Assembly: GCA_963978905.1 (NCBI GenBank)
Contig: OZ022261.1
Span: 6,015,992 to 6,079,991 of the forward strand
From: Trichostrongylus colubriformis
Lineage: Eukaryota; Nematoda; Chromadorea; Rhabditida; Trichostrongylidae
Length of the DNA: 64,000 nucleotides
Reading direction: 5' to 3'
How positions within the stretch are numbered: the stretch's first letter is position 1; each line of letters starts with the position of its first letter. Of the stretch, positions 1 through 14,000 are shown one piece after another. Below the pieces are notes generated by a model, which saw nothing but the letters and a program-made list of their open reading frames with translations, did no database searches and was not told the origin of the DNA. A program made the position numbers and the translations under genes.

Positions 1-1536
1 ACGAGCGATTTGAATTCCTAATGGTCTAATAAGTATTCGAGAGCCTATTTTCGATGTTAGCCCAATAGGGTACCCATACCCACCTTCCATGCACCTTCTT
101 CAGTGGCGAGGTATGATGATAGATGCACGCCGCAGTACAACACTGACGCTTAACCCATTAGACCAAAGTTCTGTGAAAAAAACAGATCCCGTTCAGGGCA
201 CTGCGTACGATCGCACTGAAGAAGGGGGATATGTATCCGCTAAGGAGAATTAGGGAGGACTCGTAGTAAAAGACGCGTAGTTCCTCAGCATGGCCCTAGC
301 TTAAGCGCCCGAACACGCACTCCACCTTCATTAGTGTGACCGTCGCATATCACAGATTCACGAGGTTCTAATCGATATGGTTCTAATCGTGTGTTATCTG
401 TGACGATGTCTCAATCTATTCGATGGCTGTTCAATTTTGCAGAATAGGAAAAGCGTCATTTTCAAAACAAATGTAGAGAAAATTTTTCAATGTTTTCCAG
501 CTACAAACTGGTATCGATGCGCGAATGCGCGTCCACACTGGCTACATCTTTTACTCAGACATTTTTCCTGAATCACTCTGTGAACAAAGTTTTTGGACAA
601 TTTTAGGTGGCTGTATAATTATGCAGAGCACTGTATATTGAACGCTGAAATTTTACATAAGTGACGTGTTGAAAGAGTTAAACCTCAAACATTAGCATGA
701 CTTTAGTAACTAACGCGTCCATACCGTGGCGTAGATGTCGTAATGGTGTGTGGTTCTGTACGATGTAAAAAGAGTAACGACCCCTTACGCCAAACATTTG
801 AAATTTCCTGCCGGTATAGGTGATTTTTTTATCAAAAAAATATATAAGGAAGGAGTTCCCATAAGCTTGCGAGAGTTTGCCTAACAAGGGTGGATCTACC
901 CAGCCAGTCGTGATGAGTTACACATCGCTATATGCGTCTTGAAACGTTGAAACCTAATCTGCTTTGAGAATTTGCGGAACTACTTTGCAAACGAAGGTAC
1001 GGATGAATGAATGATTGGATGCACTCGTTCTACACATACTATAAGGGGCTGATTGCAGCATAGCACAATTGCAAATATCACGGCTTTATGTTGGCGAGAC
1101 AGTGGTTGGGCTCTTCAGTGAGTTCCCTTTTCTGCTCTTGATTATTCGTTTTTAACGTACCGACTATCAATATCTACAAGTTTATAATGAACTTGACCCA
1201 ACTAAATGGCTAGGCAGACGACGCGAAACAGGGCGATCACGGAATTCGTGGTCAGAGAGTCGAACTACCCATTTCTCGACATTAGTATGTACGAAATCGA
1301 ATGCGCATGTTATTGACGTTCAATGATGTGAATGCATGTTACTGCGCATTATCCAGCACGTTCGACAAGACGTCAATGAAATTTCCAATGCTCAAAAAAT
1401 GTCTCCTTCAACTTAAGCTGCGGTCATAGACTGCACGACCGTACAATCGCAAAACCGCAAAATCGCATCGTACATTTTTACTTGAACATGCTATTTTTCT
1501 CCACTCACGGACGGCCGCGCTGAGTGATGAGAGACC
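1..1536. other. Downstream flank of the dyc-1-like gene, no gene recognised
   Basis: I see no exon or element that I can name here. The stretch lies beyond the stop codon of the minus-strand gene and should hold its 3' UTR end, but no clear AATAAA on the minus strand stands close to the stop. At about 1445-1466 there is a short AATCGCAAAACCGCAAAATC motif resembling the ends of the MITE at 30066-30212. Confidence 0.5.
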
Positions 1537-1656
1537 GTGAATGAGAGGAAATCGCACTCTCAAGTCAGCGGTCATACGATAGAGCGATCCTACTCGATCG
1601 CTCTGCTGTATTGCAAGGATTACTGCAATTTAGTAAGGTCGCGTTCATACTTCGTG

Positions 1657-1816
1657 TCGTGTCGGCAAGGCGTGGCTGTGTTCACAGGCAGCGAGGCAGA
1701 ATGGTACAGAGGAGGCGCAGGGACGACGTGGCAATGAAACAAGGGCACAAGCGGAGAAGCAAAGACAAGCGGCTTCGCCCTGCAGCCGGCATCGCAAAGT
1801 ATGAACGCGGCTTAAG
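1657..1816 (+). repeat. GC-rich dispersed repeat, copy A
   Basis: This segment matches 15398-15553 over about 150 bases with substitutions and small gaps. Shared blocks include GGCGTGGCTG, CAGGCAGCGAGGCAGA and CGCAAAGTATGAAC. It is far richer in G+C than its flanks and lies about 100 bases beyond the stop codon of the dyc-1-like gene. The open frames that cross it are by-products of the GC richness. The family is not one I can name. Confidence 0.6.
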
Positions 1817-1920
1817 GATAGCACCCGCGTGTACAAATGGTCGCCATCCAAATGACGTGCGCAGAAAAACAATTCATATGATAGAAGCCTTTGAAGAATA
1901 GCAACGTTTTGACTAATGAC

Positions 1921-2073
1921 TCACTTTAAATAGTCTTCAATGTTCGTGACCTCCCCAGCTATCCGCTTCGGTTGCGTAGCTGTTATCCGGTTCTTGTTCT
2001 CCTCCTTTGGCTCGTCAGCCATCTCCACTGACAAAGCTCGCAGTGTCTTTTTACGCACTACGTCGAGCTTCGG
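1921..2073 (-). CDS. dyc-1: dyc-1 exon 20 (terminal coding exon)
   Basis: After the acceptor TTTCTAG the frame opens as [18 protein letters not shown] and runs 50 codons to a TGA, ending [11 protein letters not shown] (residues 821-870). It is lysine- and glutamate-rich. The start phase (0) matches the end of exon 19, although 5.8 kb separate them, so a further exon in between is possible. The C-terminus does not end in a hydrophobic PDZ-binding motif. Confidence 0.75.
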   Translation of the reverse strand, partial: PKLDVVRKKTLRALSVEMADEPKEENKNRITATQPKRIAGEVTNIEDYLK

Positions 2074-5000
2074 CTAGAAACTAAGAAATTAGGATGCGCT
2101 CAAACGTAATCACTTTCTGAACACAAAAGCTTTCACTGCAGGTGTGACAACGCAAAGCTCACTCAGCTTATGGCAATCGAACTGCTCTGCTGTGAAGCTA
2201 CAGATCAGTTTATCCATGGAAAATCATCAGGAAGGCTACTTTGTACGAACGACATTGTATATAAGTTGGGCTTACTGAGCGATCGCAACGTCACTACATA
2301 AGCTTGTATGCTCGTAACAATAGGCTAAGCTCGTCAAAAGGTCACGCTCATGGCGGACTAGAAAGCAGCGCACATGACTTTCATAAGTACTACTCTCAAC
2401 ATCGTACTCATTATTATGTATTGGAATGGTTTGAAAATTCGTGCACATTTCTTAGACTAACTGACTGCAGATCCTCGGCGATCCAAAATCTGGATATCGT
2501 GTGACGAGGAGTACATTTCGTGAAGTAACGTATAATAAAACTAAGCTCGGTTCAGCCACATTTTCATACTACAAAAAAGGTAGAAGAGCTCGAGATATCC
2601 TCACTCTTTTTTTCAAAATTCAGCTGAATATAAGCCTCCGAATAAGGCTCAAGGCACATTCCACGCTAGCCGAAGGACAGACTGCCGTGATATCGTCACT
2701 AGTAGTCAGTTACTGTCAGACGTGTCGCCTCCGTTCCTCTGCAGGCAATGGAGAATGAGAAATCACACCAAAACGCCCAATGATGAACCTGTGCGCTCTC
2801 TTCTTCAACAAACCTAGAATGTGTCTTCGAGATATGCTATGAAATTGATTCCGATGCTATCAATCTTCTTACGGCATCGGGATGATTCGGCCGTTCTTGC
2901 TTATTCTACTACGGTACGGAAGACAAGCGTACCATCGACATCGGATTTGGACAAGAGCGTTACCATACTGATGCCATCCATAAGCTTCAATTCGCTCTCA
3001 GCAATTCGTAAGGTTTTGCAAGAAGTTCTCTTTGCCGACTCACCGACTTTTTCATGCCATGCTGCTAACTTGTTTTCAGCAAAATATCTATATCCATTCA
3101 CTGGTCAGTCGTTGACGACAAATCGTTGATATTAAGGTCACTTTCCTCATATTCCACAGCCGCCCCAGGCACCCGAAGTATGCAGTGTTAAAGGCAGTAA
3201 TGGGGGTAATTCGGGCCAAATATGAAAAGACCATCAAGTATGAAGGTCACGTGCTTATTCGTACGAAAGTGAAAAAGACGGAATGAAACGGGTAAAAACA
3301 CGAGAAATAAGACCCCTCTCCAGCCGTTTGTTCTGAAAAGGCGCGAGTCGGTCTGAAGGAAGGGGGAGCTGGAATAAAACAAGTGGTAGCTGTTGAAGGA
3401 CACGGTCTTATGGAGCCCAACGTACTCCCTCTCTTTGGAGAAGTCGTCACCTTCTTAGACCCATAGTTCTCATCTGCGTGAGTCAATTGAGGAGTTCTCA
3501 TTACTCACAATACCCCTACCATGCTCTCGTCGTGTATACCCCTCAGAACTACACGATGAACAAAATTTCTGTTACCCAAAGATGGAGCAACAATTAGTAA
3601 CTCAGCTTGGACTTTTCTCGCCTTCGTCTGGGACGGTGTAACGTACATAGGGCGGAATTGGACAGGGCGTTTAATACACACGACAACCGTCAGAACACCC
3701 TCTACCATTGTGGTGTGGAAAAGAGGTCGAAATTCACACTTACGAGGAAGGACTCAGGAAATGAAGCGGTTTTTGAAAACGGTTTTCTTTTTGCATCATG
3801 TGTGCGACATAAATGAAACATATAACTACCCTTCATTTTTCCTAAACGGCCCTATAAATGCCAAAAAAGGGTCGATGGTTCGATTCCCAGTGAAGAGAAT
3901 TTTTGCAAAATTTGAATTTTAAGTTTTTGGGTTGGTAAACAATTGATACAAATATGTCCAATACTCACTTTGGGATTTTCCCCTCTTGAATGCTCAAAAC
4001 ATGAAATACCCCTAAAATGCTCCTGTAATAAGCAGATGGAAGCTGTGGTTCACTACTTTCTTCGTCGTCAGTGCGTTCCCCATTCCAAATCGCCACGACT
4101 AACGTTCATGGACAAAGACGAGCAGTGTCGCGCAAGAGGATGATAAAATCGAGAACCTCGCAAAACTGGAAATTCTCATCATTCCGACCTGGCAAACTCC
4201 CGACTTACTCGTACGGAAGCCTGTCATGGAACGTTGTGATCATTTGATGTTAAAAGTAGAGAAGAAAAAGTCGCTTTTGGCATTCTTTATGAACTGACGA
4301 TCGGTACTGTTTCCCGTTGAAATGCACTGAGTTCAAGAAAAGTTCGAAATGTGCACAAACTTTCGGAAATCCTAACTTTGAATCTGAAGCAGTACGGTTC
4401 TAGCCATTCAACAGTGTATATATGAACTGTTACCATAAACTGCGATATGAGACAGCTATCGCATACATGCAGTAGACATGCACAGGTCTGTAAACTTGCA
4501 TCTCTATTTTGGAAGCGTTTGTAAAGAACATTGAACCACTTTAGACGGAAAGATGAATGTAGGTGGGTTATGAACAGAATTGACTGCCCGCATGAACCGG
4601 AGGACATACTATAAATGAAAAGGGTTATCTACGCAGCACTTCAGTGAAGTCGATTCGTTCCAAATAGTAGCCATTGAGGGTGCTAAGAAGCGCATGAAGC
4701 TCAAAAGCTGTTTATTTAGACGGGAAGAAAAAAAACGCGACTCAGAAAACTTTGATGCACCTATTCCTTCCTGATCAGCACTTTTCTGAATTTTTCTCGT
4801 AGCTAGACATTATAACGACTTGAGTGCTTTTTTATGTATCCTAATTTGTGTTACAAACTGCTCGGAAGCATTTTTCAGACTACCAACTTCGAAACACTGC
4901 TAATAACTCCTGCCGCCTACATTGCTCGTTCAAGTACTCCCAGGTAGAATATTCTACATTTCCCAACTCTTATGAAGTGGTTGGTATCAAACTTTGGTGG

Positions 5001-8000
5001 GTTGGCCAAGGTTTCGGTAGATTAGCCTACGTTGGAGCCTATACAGTGAAAGTCTAGTCATGAACTATTCGAAAATATCTTTGACCCAACCTTACTAGAT
5101 CATTGACGTTATGTACTACACCGTGTAAAGGCAAGCTACCGAATACCGTACCTTTTTAGATCCATGGGGATCAGTCAAGCGACTACAGTCTGAAGCCTGG
5201 ACTTGTGAACTGACTGTCACACCTGTATGCTCCAACGAAAGCGAGTTCGCCGAAACGTAAACCAAGCCAATAAAATTTGTCTTAATCCGTGAGCAATTTT
5301 AAGATCAAAGGGAACTCCTATAGTATTAGGTTGTTCCAAAAGTCTTGTAGTATTTTTCCAAAAAAAAAAAACAGAAATTCTTGTTCCCTTCGAAGCAGGT
5401 CCAGGCGGTTCAGAAATATGGCAGAACGTTCCCAAAGCTTTCTAGGAAAATATATATTGACCCACTAGATCCAGTGGAGAGAGCTACAATGCCCGTTGTC
5501 GATACCCACCCAACTCGCGGTGTCATCTATTATGAGCGGTCTTGCGGCACCAAAACGACGGAAGCTTGCCACTCCATCAGCGCTGCATTGGGCAAGGGAT
5601 GTGTGAGCTACGTGACCGTGTGCCGCTGCTTCATCAGCTTCAGCAACGGCGAGATTGACATGAAAGATAAACCACGCTTGGGACTGTGCTGGTTCTGGGA
5701 CGAGGAAGGAATGCTTTTCCGCGAGGTGCTGGTACAAGGCGAGACAGTCACCGCTACCGTATGCACCCACCAACTCCAGCAGCTCGCCGTCGCTGTTCGA
5801 GAAAAGCTCCAAAAAAGGTCCGCGGTCACCCTTCTTCATGACGACGCCTGCTCCCATTTCGCTCCCATTTCGCGAAAAGTTCCCAGGCCAAGTTACAGGA
5901 GCTCGGCTGGGATGTGCTGCCCCACCCGTCATACTCTGCACACATTGTCCCTTCTGACTATCACCTTACCCATCCTCTTGAATCCTTCCTGACCAAGAGA
6001 AAATTCGTTGATTATGACTTTCTTGCGAAGGCGACCGCTGACTTCTTCGACTCTCAGAACCCAGAGTTCTGGGAGGAGGGAATCAACGATTTTCCTATAA
6101 AGTGACAGAGGGTTGCCGATAACAATGGTCAATACGTTGTTGCCTAATTGTTATTTGTTGGACGAAAAAAAAATAAAAAGTGATGATCGAAAAAAATACT
6201 ACAAGACTTTTGGGACAACCTAATAATACCGAGGTTCAGAGAGAGTCGAACTCTGTCTTTACTGTTGAACGTCCACCTAAGCTACGTGAAGAAAGGATTA
6301 AACTAAACTTGTAGGGAAATGACGGAGGGCTTTGAGATAGCCGCCAACAGGGGAAAACGCATCGATGAGGACAGCACAGGGCTCGCCGTCACCATGTTTA
6401 CAACTTTTTTCGATGGCACCGTCAAAGATCAAAAGGTTAATCAGTAGGTACTACAAATAATCTCTATAAATAGTGAAGCACCTTTGAAGAGATGACCTGC
6501 CTCAAAACTAGCGACGAAAGATGGCTCGATGCGAAAGCGTGTTCTCGATGAGGATCAGTAGTATTTAGGAAGAAAATTCTTTCACAAATATGCCGGATTG
6601 TGGGAACGCTTCGCGACTCGAACCCTTACTCGCGCGTTGCGGCAAAAATCAGCAGCCATCAAAAATCAAAAATATCAAAGTCAAAAGGTCCTAATTTCAG
6701 ATTTTTGAGGTTTTTGACCGTTTCCTTTCGCTCTTTACCAAGCTACAATCGGCCAAAAAACTCTTATTGGCGCCGCCATTCATGCTTTATTACACTCACT
6801 GTGGCCCTCATAAGGATGAAACTGTCTAGTGAAAAAAGACTATTAAATGGGGCCCATCCGTAGCGCATGACAAAACTTATTAGCAGAAAATCCTGTTAGA
6901 TGGCGGTGTTTCTGAAAAGGTTCATACCGTGGGGAAAATAAAGATATATACTACATGAATATCAGATCCACACACGGGGAATTGCGTTGTTTTCACCCTG
7001 ATCAATTTTCGACCGCATCGTAGAAATATTGCAATGGAAGTAGGACTTTTGAAAAGTTATTTTATGTATAAGCCAAGGAGAAGAGTTTGCAAAGAATTTG
7101 CGTACTCACATCCCTCAGTGGACTTTTCGAGAAAGATCTCTGAGTTGATGACTGAGGAAACATGGCTGTCACCAGCGATGAACTATCTGGTGCTTTTCCA
7201 TCATTCCCCTAAAAATGAGTGGGGGACTGAGCTGAACAAAGACAAGCTGAGTGAATATCACACAACTAACGGTGCTGCTGTAAAGTAGTTTCAAGTCACA
7301 TGAAATTGTTAACAAATTTTTTCAAATCTTGCTCAACGCTGTTGAGGACAGTGAGTCGGTACCTGGATCTATGCAGCCCTGTATTAATGGATTCGTGCGC
7401 GGAAAGATGAGTTTATCTGTAGCCATATGCTGTATTTGCTTGCCAGGGTGCAAAGTTCCACGCGAAGAAGTGACGATCCGGCGAAGATACCCTTCTTCAA
7501 AGGGGCGGACGACGGGGCGAGGCCTCCGAGTGAGTGCCCATTCCGTCGTAAGCCACGGTCAAAGACGCAGAGTGGGAACAAAACGTCATGTAAACAGTCC
7601 TAGTCTGCGTTTCCGACCGCGCGGACGGGAAGAGCACCCACTCGACGGCCCCGCCCCGTCGTCCGCCACTTTGAGGAGCTGTATATTAGCCGGATTCCCA
7701 TTTTTCGCGTGAAACTTTGTATGCTGCCCTTAGTGAGCGAACACAACATAGATACATGGGTAATAAAGAATGTCATTTTTCCGTGCACGATTTCTTTTAT
7801 CCTCACCTGCTCACCACTGGATTCACGCTCTACTGTACAAGAAAACTAGGACAAATATTCATACTACTAACCCGATTAACTACTGATACTACTGGCCGTC
7901 GAATCGGAGGATACATCGCTGTAACGAGGCTCGAACTTGCTGGCTCTCCCAGTGGTGGTATGGCGTTTGAGGGAACTGTTGGCGCCTGAGAGTGCAAAGA

Positions 8001-11000
8001 ACATAAACAGAACATAAAATATATACAGAGAAAATTTATGCAAATTATTGTATCAACCGCCCGCTATCTTCGTCTTACTCTCAGACCACTACAGTCAACG
8101 TCCCCAGATATTTCGGTTACAGCGTATTCAACTCTTCAGGGGATAAGTCTTCGAACAGCAAAGATTCTTAGAAGTATACTAACCGGTTCTGTTCGATTAG
8201 CGGTGGCAGTCGCCGATTTTTCCGGTAATGGTGGATCAGCTCTGAACAGCGATTCAACGGTGACCTTTTCCTTTTTACGCCTATCCTCTTTTCGATCATC
8301 GTCGAGCTTCTTCTTCCCAGATATTGCTTCCACTCGATCTTCTTCCTCGATTCGTTCATCGAGGTCTTTGGAACAAAGGGGCGATTGGTATCTGTAATTT
8401 CTATTGTATTTTCCTTGACTTTATTCACTGTTATAAACAAAGCTAATTTTATTGTTAGATGGTGTTTGTTAGTAGTTGAATGTAACCGACTATCAATCAG
8501 CTAAAAAATTTCTGTTTAGACTCACTGCTTCATTGGCGTTCGGACGCTTTCAGCGGCGGAGACCCTGGAAATGATTTCGCTTATGGGTTGTACATAGTGG
8601 TAGCAACTAAAGATTGAGAGAATATTAGATTGTCCGGAAAGTTCTCAGCGTTTTGAATGCTTCACTTTAAACGATCTTAACTTTCTCAATACTAATCGGA
8701 TCTATCGAAATGAGCACCGTTTAAATCAACACACTTTTGCCGATATGACATCGTCAGATAAATCCTATCAAAGAGAAAACTAGGTGGCTGAGAATCTCCC
8801 AAATCCACGGGATTTTTTTGTGTGGTCCTGATTGAAAGTATTTTCCAGCAAGAAAGTTCTGAAAATTTTTCAAAAGGTGATAATCGGTTAAAACGTTTGG
8901 GCAATATGGCGGGTGAGGTAGAACTTCACCCCCCCCCCCCCAATTCGTTCGATTTATGGATTTGTGAAACGTGTGGGCGGGCGTTGTCAGGCGGAGGAAT
9001 CGTACCCCTTCTGTTGACAAGTGCTGGCCGCTCTGACGCAATTTTCGGTATATTTCGTCTTTTTTTTCCTTGTTAGGATTCTGCTGTGATGGTTTGACCT
9101 GGTGACAAAAAGTTACAGCGGATCACACCAGCCGATGGCCACCACACCACAGTGCAACCATAATGTTTTTCGTGAAGATTCGGTTTTGGAAATTGCCTCG
9201 GTGGTTCGTTGGTATCTTCCCATTGTCCGAAACGCCTGTTATCATACATGATCCAATTTTCATCACAGGTGACAATTCGGACAAAAAACGGGTCGTTTCT
9301 GATGGGCAAAACCACTGAAGAAGAAACCTCGAGACGTGCCAATTTATGCTGGTCGCTCCAATTGTGGGGCACCGACTAGTCGAGTTTTTTGACCTTCCCA
9401 ATGCTTTTCAGACCATCTGCATCCATGGATTTGTCAACACCTGGTTTTTCCGCAATCTCTCGAACTGGTTGGGATGGCTCAGCCTCCACAAACGCCTTCC
9501 AGGTATTGCTTTAGGTCGACCGCTACGAGGTACATAGGGCTGAAATCTCCAAAACGGAATTCGTTGAACCACTGTTGCACGGTGCTTTCTCCAACACTAC
9601 TGGGTCTCCACACCTGGTTAATTTGTCGAGCTACCTCGACTGCGGGTTGACCCAATTTGTAGTTGAAGAAAGATTTAGTCCGAAGATGCTCTTTTGGTAT
9701 GCTTCAAAAAGTCTCGAGAAAATGGGGTATACCATCAGATAGCGGAAAAAATTCTCTTAAGGAGGTACTACCGAGACGCGAGGGAGAATGAGTTTTTGAT
9801 CAGCAATGAATGCACAAAAAATCCAAAGGTCCATTCTGAAAACGCGTAAGTTTTGGTATAAGATCTCAATCAAGGGCAAGGTGGAAAAGAGGCGTGTTGT
9901 GTTCTCTTGTAATGCTTCTAACTAAAGCCCTAAAGGGCGGTGAAAGAAAGCAGATTTTAGTACGCTGCTCTCTGTGAATTAAAAGATCAGCTTATGAAGA
10001 TATAACCTGTGGTGACACTAGCGTTGATAACCGGCACTCCGGAGTCTCCAACGCTATTTCATCGCGCTTCACTTTGAGCTGTGGCGCTTTACTTGTCAGA
10101 TTGCTGCAGGGGCGAGCAACGTTTGCGGCTGGCTAGCATATTCTTCTCCTCGTCTATGTCTACCCCTCAACGGCTAGTGATGCGGAGGAGGAGGAAAGCC
10201 GTACGTGAGAAGAGGGTTCTTTTTGCCCGTCTCATTCAGCTCCACTGCTCTGCACTACTTAGCGTTTCGGCTTTTACATTCCTCAGAAACCCCTCCGATG
10301 TATTTAAAGTCATATTTCCACGTCGGACCGCATCTGCGTCAATTCGGGGCTAGCGATCAATAACGGTATCGAATTGTAGTCACCGCGACGCTTCAAAAAC
10401 TCCTATTCTGCTATGTAACAATAACAGCAGGGGATTGGGAGGAGAGTATTGGACTCTTTTCGCTAATGGCGGGTACCCACAGAATGCCGGGATAAAATGT
10501 GAAAGTATAGAGTATTCACAAATATTTCGTGACGTGTCACGATAGGCGGAGCATTTTGATATGATGCAGCTATAAAATGGCGCTGCCGATAAGGGAACGG
10601 CATGAGACCCTATCCCATGAGGTTTCCTCCCCCTTTTTCATATAGTTTGAGATTGTTGTACCGTAGTCCAATAAATCTGGATTCTTCTTTTATGTCTTAT
10701 GCAAATAAAAAAACCTGTTGTGAAAGTATGTAAGAATCAAGTAAGAAGCACTCCCATCTCGACTCTATAGCAGACACCCACTGGTTTCAGCTTGAGGTCG
10801 AGGTAGAAGTGCTGCTTCTGGACTTCTTCTCACCTTGTATTGAACGACATTCGAGCAAACTCCATTTCTCCCCGCAAAATACCACCCGGGCGTGACCTCT
10901 TCTGCTGTGGAGATGTAGATGTGCCGGGTTGTGCATCGTCATCATCCTAGAAGAGTTGGAATCATTACAAACGCAAAAGAATTATGGAAGCACTTGTTAG

Positions 11001-14000
11001 CAGAATCATACACGGAACGTTTCGATTCTTTACCATGGGTAGTGCTTGTTCACCGTCCGGAATGTCGATCATCCCAAGTCACGGATAATTACTCAAAGCG
11101 ACCCCACTTTTGCATTTCAGGCCGCTCAAAACATGATTTTCAGGTGATGTCCCAATTTGGCAAGCAACTTGCACCCAGATGTGATGTGACTCGCAGAACA
11201 TGAATATTACACTTGCTTGGAGAGAAATCGCGTCAAAACGGGCTACATCACCAATTTCGCTGAGAGGTTGCCTTTGGGCGTGGTTTGACCTCAGTGTTCA
11301 TATGTCCCTTTTGTAAAAACATATTTCAACTGAAACCTCGAAATTCCACGTTCAACTGACGGGAAATAATGTCACAGGAAAGAAGCATATCTGTAACCAG
11401 TGGGTTGGGTTTCTCTTGAGGACATGTTTTGAGCCGAGTTAGCGATTCAGCGTCTGTGCCCGTGGTGTAAAAGTGCCTATCGCCAGTGCTTGAAGCGCGG
11501 GCGCTTGGTAGGTTTGCGGCGAAGAAATGGCCTCGCGTGGAGATTCCTATTGTAATCGAGATTTTGGTCCGAATTCAAAAATGATGTGGGTGTGGGTGAG
11601 TAGTGCTGGGATCAGTCGAGCTGTTTGTGGACGGTTATGGGCAGTAATAAGAGGGGTTAGCAACGGCACAGATAAGATAAACTTTCAAAATATTTTAAGA
11701 AATGTGACATCTGATGAAGCAAGACCATCTCAGAACAACTTGCTCACATCTTTATCCCGCGGATCTCGTTCTCGTTCAGCTATACTTGATGGAATGCTGA
11801 CATCCGCAAGCGGATTTGTCATCAACACCTCGTAATGAGGTGGTGGGTTCGCTTTTATGATCGTTGACGATTTCTCGTACTGAAATGAAACCAATCTTGT
11901 ATTTCAAAAAAGATGCTGGATGAAGAAAGACACCTATGATCACCTGATCGCTACTCGAATAGTCGGTGGTGTCCTCGTTATTACTTTCCGGTTCAGTCTT
12001 CGCACCATCATCCTTAAACCGCCGTTCCCTGGAGTCTTTTGGTGGTAATGAACCGGCTCTCAGATCCGCCAAGGTTTTCACCTACAAACTAGCAGATTAT
12101 CCTTGATTGAAGGCTCCGCCTGCGAAAACTCTATTTCTTGTTACTCTAATGATTTGTTCCACTCCTCTTACCACGACCAAGTGTAAAGTTTCTTAAAAAT
12201 CAAGGCATGCGAAATTAGTAATTTCCATGAGTCCAAGTTCTGAAGAAAAGTTCTCTTCTAACTATTATAGTTCTGAAATTACTGTGGCTCTACTTGAAGA
12301 CAATGATAGGGGAAATGTGAGTGATGGATACTCCTAAACTGGGTCACGCAAATGAAGGTTAGGGGTCTAAAAAAACTGTTGTTGGCTAAACATGTTGCAA
12401 AATTTCCGATGAGAAAGAGCGCTTCCGGACTTCATGAGAGCCGTATTCTTAACAGCCCACCTGTTTCACCCCAGCCCGCCCCCTTTTTCGACTCGACCCG
12501 CCCATTTGAGAAAACGGCTGGAAAGGGTTCTTATTTTTCGGGTTTCTGACCTTCTCATTCCGTTTTTTCTTCATTTCGTACTATCAAACACCTTGCCCAA
12601 CATATGATGATCTTTCCATATCCGGCCCGAATTACGCCTATCACTGCCTTTAAGAGTAGGAGTCAGAAAAGTCCAACTGGATGTGTGTGTCGTTGGGATA
12701 GAAAATTCGAGTTGGAAAGCCTGCGAGCCACCGACGTCAAATGAATGGAACGAAATCATGTCTTGCAGCTCACTGCAAGCGTAATCGCGTTAACACCCAA
12801 GCACATACTGTGTCCTAGCTCGTATGCATCGCGTCGAGGCCCACACGCGACCACGCAAAGTCGATGCTAATGGCTTCCAACTCCAGCCCGATTAGGTTGC
12901 TCTCGGCTCTAGCGCTCCTTATTCCAGTTCAGCGAAACACTTGACATGCGAATGTACTTCGCGCGGAGCGGTGACCAGTCGGACAGTCCTGACGCATACC
13001 CTCCCACTACGTGGTTTGAAGTGTTCTCGAAAATTCCGTCCTGCTTCCATCGTATCGAGTCGTGAAAATTAGATCACCTTACGGAGCTTTATCGGTCATG
13101 GCAATTATTATTCCCGTAATCTCCAGGTAAGGTATTATGAACACTCATTTTTTTCTTAAAACGAACACTATCGATTGTCAAATTATAAAGCATGCAGCTG
13201 TAATGGAGTGTAAGGGCAATCTGTAAAGGCAGCGCGTGAACCTTGAGAGATTTATTGAAGATGGCATTGCATCAGGAAGCACCTTCTCGCAAACACTCGT
13301 CACAGTTGTCCGGCGGGAATTCAAATGGGTTGCGATATTTTCACTGTTTGCTTTGAAACAGACAGAGAATTCCAATTATTCTTGCGCTTTCCACAAAATA
13401 CTATACGGAGTTTACTGGAGTACCAGAATTTTCTTGAACAATCCTTCTGGGGACGTTTAGAAGGATAAACAGGCATCCATTTGTTGTGAAGCAGTGCAAA
13501 ACATCCCCAAATCATCACCGCCACTGTGTTCAACATCTTCATCGCATACATATTGCTTGAGAAGTACCGCAGAAATCCCATGACACCTCACCTGGTAGGG
13601 CAGGTTCTGTTGTTTAAGTTGAGCACCAGCCGGTACGCGAGCATCGTACTGTTCTTGATAGGACGTGTGCGTAGGCGGTCGACTCAAAGACGTCGAGGAC
13701 ATATGAGGACCACCACCAATTGGTGACTATAAGTGGTGGACATGCTGTCATAAGATTGAAACGATGTAGGCGATAGTACTTACCTGTACGCTCTGCTGAA
13801 TTTCACTCGTGATTTTGGTTTCGAGCTGCTGCAACCGTTGTACCAGGCACTGGACTTGTTCAAGCAATTCCCTATTCGCGTTGAGTAGTTGATGAGTTCG
13901 AGACTAAGAAATGGATACAGCGTTGACTTCCCAAAACTTAGCAGTCAGAGAACATCGAGTGTGCGTCAGGACTGTCCAACTAAGTTAGACCACGCAATAA

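Noticed and set aside
3875..3895. GGTTCGATTCCC resembling box B of a tRNA
   Set aside because: No box A or stems at the proper distance.
5465..5941. 158-codon minus-strand frame
   Set aside because: Antisense of the mariner transposase read on the plus strand; no independent support.
7034..7288. 84-codon plus-strand frame
   Set aside because: No motif, no homologue known to me, no splice context; it lies in an intron of the opposite-strand gene.
13430..13560. Tc1-like motif (VMIWGCF) on the minus strand
   Set aside because: Only one short block resembles a transposase, with no flanking DDE blocks or inverted repeats. The same bases in another frame continue exon 14 as a retained-intron tail.
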